Below, in pieces: positions 26,434 through 35,434 of a stretch of 64,000 bases of DNA. The notes beneath the pieces are model-generated. The model was not told where the DNA came from, did not search any database, and saw nothing but the letters and a program-made list of their open reading frames with translations. The stretch spans positions 4,916,501 to 4,980,500 of the forward strand of contig NZ_CP132203.1 of NCBI RefSeq assembly GCF_030719035.1, in the 5' to 3' direction. How positions within the stretch are numbered: position 1 is the first letter of the stretch; each line of letters opens with the position of its first letter. The stretch comes from Hahella sp. HNIBRBA332 (GTDB lineage: Bacteria; Pseudomonadota; Gammaproteobacteria; Pseudomonadales; Oleiphilaceae). Both the position numbers and the translations under genes were made by a program.

Positions 26434-27864
26434 ATGGCCGGGCAAACGACTCATTCCCAGGTTGTAGTGTTGGGCAGCGGACCGGGGGGCTACTCCGCAG
26501 CGTTCAGAGCCGCGGATATGGGCTTGGAAGTAACCTTGATTGAACGCTATTCATCCTTGGGCGGCGTTTGTCTTAATGTAGGCTGTATTCCGTCCAAAGC
26601 GCTCCTGCACGTCGCTTACGTTATGGAAGAAGCGCATTCCGCCTCCGCTGTGGGCGTTACTTACGCCAAACCGGAAGTAGACCTGGATAAAGTGCGCGCG
26701 TTCAAAGACAACACGGTCAAGAAGCTGACCCAGGGCATCCAGGGCATGGCCAAAGGCCGTAAAGTAAAAGTGGTGCACGGTTACGGCGAATTCGCCGGCC
26801 CCAACCAGATTACCGTGGACAATGACGGCGTCAAAACCGAAATTACTTTTGATCACTGCATCATCGCAGCAGGTTCACAAAGCGTTAAGCTGCCTTTCAT
26901 TCCCCACGACGACCCCCGCGTTCTGGACTCCACCTCAGCACTGGAACTGAAAGAAATACCCAAACGCCTGCTAATCGTTGGCGGCGGCATCATTGGCCTG
27001 GAAATGGGCACTGTATATGAAGCCCTGGGCAGCGAAGTCAGCATCGTCGAATTCGCCGACCAGCTAGTACCTGCTGCGGACAAAGACCTGATCGCCGTCT
27101 ACAGCAAATTCGTCAAAGACCAGTTCAATGTCATGCTGTCCACCAAAGTAACTGCGGTGGAAGCGAAGAAAGACGGGCTGTACGTGACTTTCGAAGGCAA
27201 GAACGCGCCAGAAGGCCAGCAGTCTTATGACGCCATCCTGGTGGCGGTGGGCCGCTCTCCCAATGGTAAGAAGATCGGCGCCGAAAAAGCGGGCATCCAA
27301 GTGGATGAACGCGGTTTCATCAACACTGACAACCAGCAGCGCACCAACGTACCGCACATCTACGCCATCGGCGACATCGCCGGCAACCCGATGCTGGCTC
27401 ACAAAGCCACCCATCAGGGCCATGTAGCGGCGGAAGTGATCGCAGGTCACAAGTGCGTGTTCGATCCTAAAGTGATTCCCTCCATCGCCTACACCAACCC
27501 GGAAATCGCCTGGACTGGTTTGACCGAGAAAGAAGCCAAAGCGGCCGGCATCCCCTACAAAACCGCTGTATTCCCCTGGGTAGCCAGCGGACGCGCTTTA
27601 GGCGCCGCGCGCAGCGAAGGTAAAACCAAGTTGATCTACAAAGAAGACGGCACGCTGATTGGCGGCGGCATCGTGGGCATTAACGCCGGCGAACTGTTGG
27701 GCGAACTGAGTCTGGCTATTGAGTTCGGCGCAGACGTGGAAGACCTGGCGTTGACCATTCACGCTCACCCAACGCTGCACGAAACTGTTGGCTTGGCGGG
27801 CGAGCTGGCGGCGGGCACCATTACTGACCTGCCCAACCCCATGGCGAAGATCAAGAAATCCTGA
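26434..27864 (+). CDS. lpdA: Dihydrolipoyl dehydrogenase
   Basis: This 476-residue flavoprotein is the E3 component that reoxidises lipoamide in 2-oxoacid dehydrogenase and glycine cleavage complexes. The FAD-binding GSGPGGYSAAF, the redox-active GGVCLNVGCIPSKALL, the NAD-binding GGGIIGLEMGTVYEALG, the second FAD motif YAIGDIAGNPMLAHKA and the C-terminal active-site HAHPTLHE are all present. AAGGAG precedes the ATG. It is monocistronic, with its own terminator and no adjacent E1 or E2 genes, so it probably serves complexes encoded elsewhere. Confidence 0.96.
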   Translation: MAGQTTHSQVVVLGSGPGGYSAAFRAADMGLEVTLIERYSSLGGVCLNVGCIPSKALLHVAYVMEEAHSASAVGVTYAKPEVDLDKVRAFKDNTVKKLTQGIQGMAKGRKVKVVHGYGEFAGPNQITVDNDGVKTEITFDHCIIAAGSQSVKLPFIPHDDPRVLDSTSALELKEIPKRLLIVGGGIIGLEMGTVYEALGSEVSIVEFADQLVPAADKDLIAVYSKFVKDQFNVMLSTKVTAVEAKKDGLYVTFEGKNAPEGQQSYDAILVAVGRSPNGKKIGAEKAGIQVDERGFINTDNQQRTNVPHIYAIGDIAGNPMLAHKATHQGHVAAEVIAGHKCVFDPKVIPSIAYTNPEIAWTGLTEKEAKAAGIPYKTAVFPWVASGRALGAARSEGKTKLIYKEDGTLIGGGIVGINAGELLGELSLAIEFGADVEDLALTIHAHPTLHETVGLAGELAAGTITDLPNPMAKIKKS

Positions 27865-27883
27865 TCACCTCACTCGCTATCCT

Positions 27884-27910
27884 AAAGCCGGCTTCCATGC
27901 CGGCTTTTTT
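27884..27910 (+). terminator. Rho-independent terminator of lpd
   Basis: AAAGCCGGC-TTCCAT-GCCGGCTTTTTT is a perfect stem with a T tract, 20 bases after the lpd stop codon. Confidence 0.95.
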
Positions 27911-28092
27911 GTTTCCAACGCAGTCCAGGATCAATTAATGTCTGGATGCGCCAAGCAGATATAATCTTTTTGGACTAGGAACTTTTTCGCTTTCCCTGTT
28001 ACTTACAAGTTGAGGCGCTATGACCAGCAGGACGAGTCGGCGCTGCATTTATACCGGGTAGTATCAACCACAGGAGTTTAGCGAGTTCCAAT

Positions 28093-28566
28093 ATGACTCT
28101 ATATCAAACGCATATTCATCAATTGCTGCAGGTGATAGGAAACCGTTGCGGCGTTGATCTGACGCTGAAGAACGGCTACTGCACGCTCTCCTTTGATCAG
28201 GAGTCCCGTTTGCACGTGCAGGTCAGCCGGGATTCAGAAACGGTGGTATTCAGAATGCCTCTGACGCAGCCTCCCAACGCCAATAAGGAGGCGTTTTACG
28301 CAAAGCTGCTGAATATCAACTCACAACCTGAGACTACATTGGGGGCATGGCTGGCGCTATCAGAACACTCGGGAGCGGTGGAGCTGTGCATGAGTCGCGA
28401 AGCGCTCAGCCTGGACGACAGCGAAATGGCCGCCATCCTGCTGAACATGATGGATCTGCGCCAGTCGCTCAGGCAGGAACTGGAGACGCCCCAGAGCACG
28501 CCTAAGCCATGCAGCCCACAACACTTCGGCGCAAGCGTCCTGCACGCCCGCCATCAAGCGCTCTGA
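28093..28566 (+). CDS. CesT/Tir-type secretion chaperone-like protein
   Basis: This 157-residue acidic protein resembles type III secretion class I chaperones (CesT family). The pattern of an N-terminal helix, then CGVDLTLKNGYCTLSFDQESRLHVQVS, a central helix NKEAFYAKLLNINSQ and the strand GAWLALSEHSGAVELCMS fits the family fold. These chaperones bind and hold effector proteins before secretion. No secretion apparatus or obvious effector is adjacent, so its client is unknown. The family call is by pattern memory and should be treated as probable. Confidence 0.6.
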   Translation: MTLYQTHIHQLLQVIGNRCGVDLTLKNGYCTLSFDQESRLHVQVSRDSETVVFRMPLTQPPNANKEAFYAKLLNINSQPETTLGAWLALSEHSGAVELCMSREALSLDDSEMAAILLNMMDLRQSLRQELETPQSTPKPCSPQHFGASVLHARHQAL

Positions 28567-28580
28567 CGTCTCGCAGCGCA

Positions 28581-29291
28581 TTAAGGCTGAAGGTATCCGC
28601 CGACAGCCTGAATAATACGGGGAGAATCCGGCGGCGACACCCAAATCGCCAACGCCGTTTTCTCCTGGCCTATCTGCGGCGGCGGGGGAAGTTCGATATT
28701 CCACTCGCCTTCCCCCGTCGTCTGCACCCTGTCCAGCACGACAAAATCATGTATCAGCATACGTCCGCGGTTTTCCCCCGCCTTGACCTCGGACGTCAAC
28801 CCTACACCCAGGTATGCGACATTTAAAACAGCTTTGCTTTGATCCGCGAACGAGGCATGTAAACGACCATCCTGCAACTGCGCCGACAACACGCCGGGCT
28901 TGGCGTCACCGCTGCGCCATCGTCTAGCCCCGGAAAACCAACGACGCCACTCCTTGCTGTTCACCACGATCCCCGGCGTGTAAACATGGGCGACCAGGCC
29001 CGAACGCACGTAATCCCGCTGCCTTTCACTGTACTCCTCCCGCGAAAAACGATCCGTCCAGCCCAGTTGATTCCAATAATCCACATGAAAGGCCATGGGA
29101 ATGAAGTCTTTAAACAGCCCCTTATCCCCTTTCATTTCCGACAGCCACTCATCCGCACGAGGACAACTGCTGCAGCCTTCGGAGGTAAAGAGCTCAACCA
29201 CATCTGTGGCCTGCCTGGCGCTGACAAACTCCTGCCCCGACGCCAATAATGGCCACGCCAACAATAACCATGCAAACAGATTAGCTTTCAC
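28581..29291 (-). CDS. DUF1223 exported thioredoxin-like protein
   Basis: This 236-residue protein carries the DUF1223 signature VVELFTSEGCSSCPRADEWL, a thioredoxin-like CxxC-type motif, preceded by a signal peptide (LFAWLLLAWPLLASGQ). It should be periplasmic. The frame is open upstream to 29519, but the GTG at 29289-29291 is the likely start: GAGGAG lies 6 bases before it and it directly begins the signal peptide. The family is linked to redox or secretion functions without a firm role. It converges on the CesT-like gene, 14 bases apart. Confidence 0.88.
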   Translation of the reverse strand: MKANLFAWLLLAWPLLASGQEFVSARQATDVVELFTSEGCSSCPRADEWLSEMKGDKGLFKDFIPMAFHVDYWNQLGWTDRFSREEYSERQRDYVRSGLVAHVYTPGIVVNSKEWRRWFSGARRWRSGDAKPGVLSAQLQDGRLHASFADQSKAVLNVAYLGVGLTSEVKAGENRGRMLIHDFVVLDRVQTTGEGEWNIELPPPPQIGQEKTALAIWVSPPDSPRIIQAVGGYLQP

Positions 29292-29689
29292 TTTTCGCTC
29301 CTCGCGCTTCAGGGGCTGTTGACGTTTGGACGGCAGCCCCTGAGTATTGAATAAAACCAAAGTCTGTCGGTTTAGAGTACACGGAAGACAATCAGTTCCC
29401 CTGTACGCCCTGCTGCGTCGATTCCATTTTGAACCTCTTATCAATATCTGGCCTCGACAGTTGTCATTGAAAACGCTTTCCAAAGAAAGTAGTGGCCCCT
29501 CAAGAATAAGCCACGCCAAAGCATCGTTATAAGGCGCGTTTGTTATCTCTCATACCCCTGGTTGTAGTCCAAATGGGGGTTTGCAATATTTCGAAGGAAA
29601 GCTAGAGTATTTCGCACACATAATGAAAACGATTCCACTTCAACGTCTTGTCCCGTCTGAATGACCACGGACAAAGGCGTTACTTATTT
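29292..29689. other. Intergenic region upstream of the chitinase leader
   Basis: About 400 bases carry no protein-like frame. A small hairpin, AGGGGCTG...CAGCCCCT (29311-29341), lies just upstream of the DUF1223 start on its strand and could affect that mRNA. The remainder was not recognised; it probably contains the divergent promoters. Confidence 0.4.
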
Positions 29690-29881
29690 AAGCACCAGCA
29701 AACACTCTCGTCGCGACGAATTACCGGGGGCGACATGACGGGCGCCGTCTTCCGTCCGTCATGGCTGCTGGCGCGCTAATACCGCATTGGCTATGTCGAA
29801 GTTGTGAACTCGGCTCCAGCCCCACCGGCGTAAAGCTTCCTCGGGAGATTCCGACGCGCGCAGTGAGCGCGTCGGCCTTTT
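29690..29881 (+). promoter_or_regulatory. Structured leader with terminator-like hairpin before the chitinase gene
   Basis: Several inverted repeats are clustered in 190 bases. CCAGC (29695-29699) pairs with GCTGG (29767-29771). Within it are the palindrome TCGTCGCGACGA (29708-29719) and the hairpin CATGACGG/CCGTCATG (29734-29763). A final hairpin, CCGACGCGC/GCGCGTCGG (29851-29875), is followed by CCTTTT and ends 29 bases before the start codon. This layout fits a transcription attenuator, a riboswitch or a short RNA with its own terminator. It was compared from memory with the c-di-GMP-I motif and only fragments (GCAAAC, GCGTAAAGC) agree. Confidence 0.4.
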
Positions 29882-29910
29882 AAACCTGACAATTACATAA
29901 GGTATCGCCA

Positions 29911-32190
29911 ATGATTAAGCAGGGACTTAAAGCGACGGCTATCGCCGCGCTTATCGCAGCCGGGCCGGCAATGGCCTATGACTGCGCAGGACTTAGCAAC
30001 TGGGACGCCGCCGCCGTTTATGTCGGCGGCAAAACTGTCCAGCACAAGCACAACGCCTACACCGCCAACTGGTGGAACCAAGGCGCAGACCCGGAAGCCC
30101 ATTCCGGACAATGGCAGGAATGGAAAGCGGAAGGCGCCTGCGATGGCGCCGGCGGCAACCAACGCCCCACCGCCAAGCTGACTTCCCCCGGCGCAGGGCA
30201 GTCATTCAAAGTTGGGGCGACGGTCGCGATTAACGCGGAAGCCGCCGATGCAGACGGTTCGGTATCCAGCGTCGCCTTCTTCGTGGACGGCGCGCAAATC
30301 GCCCAGGACGCCAGCGCGCCCTATGCAGCGACCTGGACCGCCACCGCTGGCGAACATACCCTGAAGGTCGTCGCTACTGATGACCGCTCCGCACAGGGTG
30401 AGTCAGCAACCATTTCAATTAATGTCACCGATGATGACACGCAACCGCCCTCCACAGACTGCGACGCCCCGCAATACGCAGCAGGAAACGCATACGCCAA
30501 TGGCGATCACGTACAAAACCTGGGACGGGTTTACGAGTGCAAGGTGGGCGGATGGTGCTCTTCCAGCGCCGCCTGGGCGTACGAGCCTGGCAAAGGGCTT
30601 TACTGGGAACAAGCCTGGGGCGATCTTGGCGTATGCAGCGACGGCAACGCCGCACCGACCGTTTCTCTGACCGAGCCGACAGATGGCGCGATCATCCTCT
30701 CCGGTACGGCGATCAATCTGAAGGCGAACGCTTCTGACAGCGACGGCATGGTCACGGAAGTCTCTTTCTATGAAGGCTCAAACCTGCTGGGTAGCACTGT
30801 AAACGCGCCTTATGCCTATGAATGGCTGAATGCGCCTGTCGGCCAGCATACGTTGACCGCGGTCGCCAAAGACGACGGGGGGAAATCCACTACGTCCGAC
30901 AGCGTCACCATCACTGTCAGCGATGAAGCCGTCGCGACTGCGATTACATCGCCGCAAAACAACGCTCGCATCTCCCTCGGCGCCAACGTCAGTATTAACG
31001 CCAGCGCCAGCTCCATCAACGGAGCGATCGCCAAGGTCGAGTTCTTCGTCAACGGCGTGTCCATTTCCACAGACGCTAGCGCCCCTTACCAAAGTAATTG
31101 GACGCCAACGGCGGAAGGCCAGTATCAGCTTACCGTCACCGCGACGGACAAAGACGGCTATGAAGCCACATCCGCGCCGATATTGTTGACAGTGCTCGGC
31201 GGCAAGACGTCCGATCGCGTCATCGTGGGTTACTGGCACAATTTCGACAATGGCTCCGGCTTCGTAAGACTGCCTGACGTCTCACCAGATTGGGATGTCA
31301 TCGATGTCGCCTTCGCCACGCCCAAACTGGGCAGCCATTCCGACATGGAATTCTCTCCGTTTCAGATTTCACCGGAGCAGATGAAAGCGGATATCGCCGC
31401 CGTGCAGGCTCGCGGCCAGAAAGTCATTATCTCCATCGGCGGCGCGGAAGCCGTGGTGAGGCTGACTGACGCCAACGCAGAACAGGAGTTCGTCGATAGC
31501 ATGACCGCGCTGATTCGCGAATACGGCTTCGACGGATTCGATATCGATCTGGAGGGCAGTTCTTTGTCTCTGGACGCTGGCGACACCGACTTCAAAAATC
31601 CGAAATCTCCGGTACTGACGCACCTGATCTCCGCCAGCAAGCGCATTATCGGTAATTTCGGCGGCGCCCTGATGTTGACCATGGCGCCGGAAACCTACTA
31701 CGTACAAGGCGGGTTCAGCGCTTATGGCGGCGGCTCGGGCGCTTACTTACCGGTCATTCACGCCTTGCGCAATGAACTCAGCTTCATTCATGTGCAGCAC
31801 TATAACTCCGGCTGCATGCTGGGGCTGGACGGCAAGTGCTACAGCGTCAGCACCGCGGACTTCCACGTCGCTATGGCGGAAATGCTGTTAGCCGGCTTCC
31901 CTGTGGGCGGTAATGCCAATAACCGTTTCCCACCCCTGCCGGCGGAAAAAGTGGCGATCGGCCTGCCCGCCTCGGCTTCGGCCGCAGGCAGCGGCTACAC
32001 CTCGCCATCCGTCGTGCATCAAGCCGTCAACTATCTGGTGAAAGGACAGTCTTTCGGCGGTTCTTACCAGTTGCAGAATCCTGATGGCTATCCAGGTTTC
32101 AAAGGCCTGATGACCTGGTCCATCAACTGGGATCGCGTCAACAACAACGAATATCTGAAGAACCATAAGCCGTTCCTCAACGGTTTATAG
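29911..32190 (+). CDS. Secreted modular GH18 chitinase
   Basis: This 759-residue exported enzyme hydrolyses chitin. In order it has a signal peptide (1-22, ending GPAMA), a CBM5/12 chitin-binding module (about 23-77, NWDAAAVYVGGKTVQHKHNA), and an Ig-like domain (about 85-178). A second CBM5/12 module follows (about 185-247, YAAGNAYANGDHVQNLGRVY), then two more Ig-like domains (250-428), and a GH18 catalytic domain (about 433-755). The catalytic motif FDGFDIDLE is intact, and IISIGGAE is the usual upstream strand. The domain count is typical of marine chitinases. It is monocistronic with its own terminator. Confidence 0.95.
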   Translation: MIKQGLKATAIAALIAAGPAMAYDCAGLSNWDAAAVYVGGKTVQHKHNAYTANWWNQGADPEAHSGQWQEWKAEGACDGAGGNQRPTAKLTSPGAGQSFKVGATVAINAEAADADGSVSSVAFFVDGAQIAQDASAPYAATWTATAGEHTLKVVATDDRSAQGESATISINVTDDDTQPPSTDCDAPQYAAGNAYANGDHVQNLGRVYECKVGGWCSSSAAWAYEPGKGLYWEQAWGDLGVCSDGNAAPTVSLTEPTDGAIILSGTAINLKANASDSDGMVTEVSFYEGSNLLGSTVNAPYAYEWLNAPVGQHTLTAVAKDDGGKSTTSDSVTITVSDEAVATAITSPQNNARISLGANVSINASASSINGAIAKVEFFVNGVSISTDASAPYQSNWTPTAEGQYQLTVTATDKDGYEATSAPILLTVLGGKTSDRVIVGYWHNFDNGSGFVRLPDVSPDWDVIDVAFATPKLGSHSDMEFSPFQISPEQMKADIAAVQARGQKVIISIGGAEAVVRLTDANAEQEFVDSMTALIREYGFDGFDIDLEGSSLSLDAGDTDFKNPKSPVLTHLISASKRIIGNFGGALMLTMAPETYYVQGGFSAYGGGSGAYLPVIHALRNELSFIHVQHYNSGCMLGLDGKCYSVSTADFHVAMAEMLLAGFPVGGNANNRFPPLPAEKVAIGLPASASAAGSGYTSPSVVHQAVNYLVKGQSFGGSYQLQNPDGYPGFKGLMTWSINWDRVNNNEYLKNHKPFLNGL

Positions 32191-32200
32191 TCACTGCCTT

Positions 32201-32224
32201 GGGCGCCTTTCGGCGCCCTTTTTT
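32201..32224 (+). terminator. Rho-independent terminator of the chitinase gene
   Basis: GGGCGCC-TTTC-GGCGCCC is followed by TTTTTT, 10 bases after the chitinase stop codon. Confidence 0.95.
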
Positions 32225-32427
32225 CCCCTGTTCTTCTCCCTATCCCACCCCTCTCGTCACTGGGTATATCGATTAACCTAATCGGCTAGCAATTCACCAA
32301 TTACAATTTCTACACAAAAGTCATCAAACAGATATTTTCATATAAAACAGTAAGATGCATTAATGGCAACCCCTCACTTTGCCGAATAAGACCGCCGTCA
32401 CAGGTATCTTCACGTACCCCCGCTCAC

Positions 32428-32455
32428 TTGAATAAATAACTGCATACACTATAGT
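32428..32455 (+). promoter_or_regulatory. Possible sigma-70 promoter of the MFS gene
   Basis: TTGAAT and TATAGT are separated by 16 bases, 55 bases before the start codon of the MFS transporter. The rest of the 319-base gap after the chitinase terminator is AT-rich and shows nothing else. Confidence 0.4.
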
Positions 32456-32509
32456 CCCCAGAAAAATGCGCATGTCTCCTGTTTTTACCAAAGTGAGTTT
32501 GTTTCCACT

Positions 32510-33811
32510 ATGAGTCTGACCATGTCAGCCCCCCGCTCAGGCGCCCTTGGCGTCATGCCCCCTCTCTTCAGCATGCTGATCTTCGTTATCGGCCACGGCT
32601 TGTTAACCACGTTACTGACTGTGCGCATGTCTGCGGAGAATGCTTCCACCTTCGCTATAGGTATGATTTCCACCGCGTATTTCGCCGGCCTGGTAATCGG
32701 TTCATTTGTCAACGCCAAGCTCATTATCCGGGTCGGCCATATTCGCGCCTATGCGGCGTACGCGTCCATGCTGGCCAGCGTCGCCATCATGTATGGACTG
32801 GTGGTGGAGCCTTACACTTGGGCCTTTCTGCGCCTGTTGGGCGGTTTCGCCACCGGCGGCCTGTTAGTGGTGATCGAATCCTGGATGCTGGTGTCCAGCT
32901 CTTCCGAAAACCGCGGCAAGGTGATGGCGATCTACATGATTCTCTTCTACGCCTCACTGGCGTGCGGGCAGTTATTGCTGAAGTACATCGATCCTTTAAC
33001 GTTGATTCCTTTCGCGCTGGCCGCTATCGCCGCGTCCCTGTCCGTTGTGCCGCTTTCCCTCACCCGCGTGCCGATGCCGGAAATGGGCGAGCCGCATCCA
33101 TTGAGCATGGTGGAGCTGATTCGCCTTACGCCAGCAGGCGTGCTGAGCAGTTTTATGTCGGGAATGGTGTTGGGCGTGGTGTACGGATTGTTGCCCCTGT
33201 TCTTCACCCAGTCCGGCTATGATTTGGACTGGGTCGCCAACCTGATGGCGGTGGTGATCGTCGGCGGTATGGCGCTGCAATATCCGGTCGGTCGCGCTTC
33301 TGACCGCTATGACCGACGTCTGACGCTCACAGCGTTGGCGGCGGCATTGGCGATTCTCAGCAGCATCATGAGCCTGATGAGCTATGGCGCGGGCGGCAGC
33401 AACGCCATGATGGCGCTAATGATATTTCTATTGGGGGGCGTCGCGTTCTCGATTTATCCCATCAGTCTCAGCCACGCCTGCGACGAGTTGCAGCCAGAGC
33501 AGGTGATCAGCGCCAATCAGGGGCTGCTGATCGCTTACAGCATCGGCGCTATGACTGGGCCCCTAGTGGAGCCGGCCTTCGTCTCTCTTATGGGCCCAAA
33601 GGGCATCTTCACTTACTTCGCTGTCGTCTCTCTCGCCCTGGTTGGATTCCTGTTGTGGCGTCGGAGAGTCAGAAACCCAGTGCCGCTGGAAGAGCACCAG
33701 GCTTACACGCTGACCACACCGAATACGCCAGTGATGGCGGAGTTCGACCCGCGTTCGGATCACGAAGAGGGCTCGGAAGACAAGCCTAACGAGGAAGAAA
33801 AAGCGGCGTAA
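32510..33811 (+). CDS. MFS transporter, YcaD-like
   Basis: This 433-residue inner-membrane protein has about 12 hydrophobic spans and family motifs of the YcaD/MFS group: FAIGMISTAYFAGLVIGSF, FLRLLGGFATGGLLVVIESWM and SENRGKVMAIYMILFYASL. The C-terminal about 50 residues are charged, acidic and cytoplasmic. The substrate cannot be told. ATG at 32510 is used, although ATG at 32522 is in frame. It is a single gene converging on the GDYXXLXY gene with a 1-base gap. Confidence 0.85.
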   Translation: MSLTMSAPRSGALGVMPPLFSMLIFVIGHGLLTTLLTVRMSAENASTFAIGMISTAYFAGLVIGSFVNAKLIIRVGHIRAYAAYASMLASVAIMYGLVVEPYTWAFLRLLGGFATGGLLVVIESWMLVSSSSENRGKVMAIYMILFYASLACGQLLLKYIDPLTLIPFALAAIAASLSVVPLSLTRVPMPEMGEPHPLSMVELIRLTPAGVLSSFMSGMVLGVVYGLLPLFFTQSGYDLDWVANLMAVVIVGGMALQYPVGRASDRYDRRLTLTALAAALAILSSIMSLMSYGAGGSNAMMALMIFLLGGVAFSIYPISLSHACDELQPEQVISANQGLLIAYSIGAMTGPLVEPAFVSLMGPKGIFTYFAVVSLALVGFLLWRRRVRNPVPLEEHQAYTLTTPNTPVMAEFDPRSDHEEGSEDKPNEEEKAA

Positions 33812-33812
33812 C

Positions 33813-34340
33813 TTACTCCGCTTCCAGCAAAGCAGGCTGCAGGGGGCGTTTCTCACGGTCCCGCAGCCCAACCAGCAATACGTCGCCGCCAGGGCTGACT
33901 TTTACTTCGCCATAGCGGGCGGATTCGTAAAACTCACCAAACCCTTCCTGAAAGAAAAACGCGTCCGAAGCAATTTTTATCCGCCCGCCTCTGATCCGAA
34001 ACAACATCGCCACTTCAGATGGACCCGCCTCATCCGCCGACTGCGCCAGGCGTTGAAAGCGGGCGACCTTGTCCTCATCCAGCGTCGCAATCACATAACC
34101 GTCCGCCGTCGCCACGTCTGCCTGGTCGCCCAACGCATTGTTGATCTCCCGCACCAGCGAATAGCGCAGACGCATATAGTCGCCCTGCATAATCGAACGG
34201 GGATCGCGGGGCGCCAGCTCCAGCAGCACGGTTTCACCGCTTGCGAGCAGTCTTTCTTTGGCGATGATCAGCCCGTTGCATACCAGTAAGACCAGCGCCA
34301 AGCCGCCCCAGAGAATCCGTCTGCGCATCGCCTCAGTCAT
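33813..34340 (-). CDS. GDYXXLXY-domain membrane-anchored protein
   Basis: This 175-residue protein has one N-terminal membrane span (ILWGGLALVLLVCNGLIIA) and a periplasmic domain with the signature QGDYMRLRYSLV that defines the family. It is the third gene of a DUF2157-DUF4401-GDYXXLXY operon and overlaps DUF4401 by 4 bases. The trio recurs together in bacteria but has no assigned function. Confidence 0.9.
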   Translation of the reverse strand: MTEAMRRRILWGGLALVLLVCNGLIIAKERLLASGETVLLELAPRDPRSIMQGDYMRLRYSLVREINNALGDQADVATADGYVIATLDEDKVARFQRLAQSADEAGPSEVAMLFRIRGGRIKIASDAFFFQEGFGEFYESARYGEVKVSPGGDVLLVGLRDREKRPLQPALLEAE

Positions 34341-35434
34341 GACTTGATCTCCTCATCAACGCCAATGCGATCAAGCAATTTGCGTACGCCAATCAGGACC
34401 GCGCCTGTCGCAACCAGACTGATTGACTTCGCCAACAGGCTGATTTCGATTCCATAGAAGTAAGCCGTCAGAAACACAGCCAAAAACACCACGCCCAACC
34501 CAATATAGAAAGAGCGACGTTGCGCCACGCCCACCACCAAAGCCAGGGACGCGACCATCAAACCCGGCGCGTTATGCGCGGTTACCGCAGTAATCAGCAC
34601 CGTCGCAATCAGGATTGCTGGCGCACGCTTGTCTTCACCAAAGACAGGAAACAACATCCGCCAAATCGACCAGATTAAAACCACCGCTACTCCCAAGGTG
34701 GAAATCCAGGGGTTGGGGTAAAACACAAAATCATCCAGCAGATCCGGCAGTACATAGACCGCCGACAATAAAGACCATCCTAACGCAGCAACGATCATCC
34801 CCGCCGCGAGAGGCGACGTCAGAGCTTCGTATTGGCGTAACCCGCTTTGCGAGTCATTCAGGGTCAGCCAGGCGAATCCCGCCGCCAACAGAGGCGGCGC
34901 AACAGGTATCAGCGTTTGTTGCTTGTAGATGTACAGCAATATGGCTGTCGCAATGCAGATAAAGAGAACGGACAAAAAGCGATGCGCGCGGTCGGCGAAC
35001 AACGGAATCAACGCCAGATTGAGCACGATCAGCGTCGCCAGTATGCCTTCCACATCATCAACCAGATCCATTTCTTCCAGACCAAATCCCAGCATCAGCT
35101 GACCGGCCATACTCGTCGCCAACGCCACTTGATTGACGAACAGATGATCCACCAGACGACTCAGAACGGTCGCGCCGACAATAAACAACAGCCCCAGGGC
35201 GACATATCCCCCGTCGGAAGCCATCAAACTAACGCCTAACGCAAAAGCGATAAACAGCCAGCTGCCCAACCAGGCGCCAAACCCCACCAGCGCCTTGATG
35301 AACCAGGGCTGCTCCTCAAACTGTAACAGCCGTTGCTGCAGCGGCGCCGGCAATTCGGACGCAGCGGTAATAGCGGGATTCTCCGACCGCATGCGCTCCA
35401 GAAGCTGCGCCAGGGTTAATTTATCATTACTCAT
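34337..35434 (-). CDS. DUF4401 multi-spanning membrane protein
   Basis: This 365-residue protein has a short soluble N-terminus (SNDKLTLAQLLERM), then about ten hydrophobic spans. The start at 35434 is preferred over the ATG at 35470, because the downstream start has a GGGGGG ribosome-binding site and lies 8 bases inside the upstream gene's end. It sits between a DUF2157 and a GDYXXLXY gene. The function is unknown; an envelope complex of the three proteins is the natural inference. Confidence 0.88.
   Translation of the reverse strand: MSNDKLTLAQLLERMRSENPAITAASELPAPLQQRLLQFEEQPWFIKALVGFGAWLGSWLFIAFALGVSLMASDGGYVALGLLFIVGATVLSRLVDHLFVNQVALATSMAGQLMLGFGLEEMDLVDDVEGILATLIVLNLALIPLFADRAHRFLSVLFICIATAILLYIYKQQTLIPVAPPLLAAGFAWLTLNDSQSGLRQYEALTSPLAAGMIVAALGWSLLSAVYVLPDLLDDFVFYPNPWISTLGVAVVLIWSIWRMLFPVFGEDKRAPAILIATVLITAVTAHNAPGLMVASLALVVGVAQRRSFYIGLGVVFLAVFLTAYFYGIEISLLAKSISLVATGAVLIGVRKLLDRIGVDEEIKS

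Noticed and set aside
29826..29845. Possible c-di-GMP-I riboswitch fragment (GCGTAAAGC) before the chitinase
   Set aside because: Only short pieces agree with the motif; the conserved 3' segment and the correct stem order were not found. The region is reported as a structured leader of unknown type.
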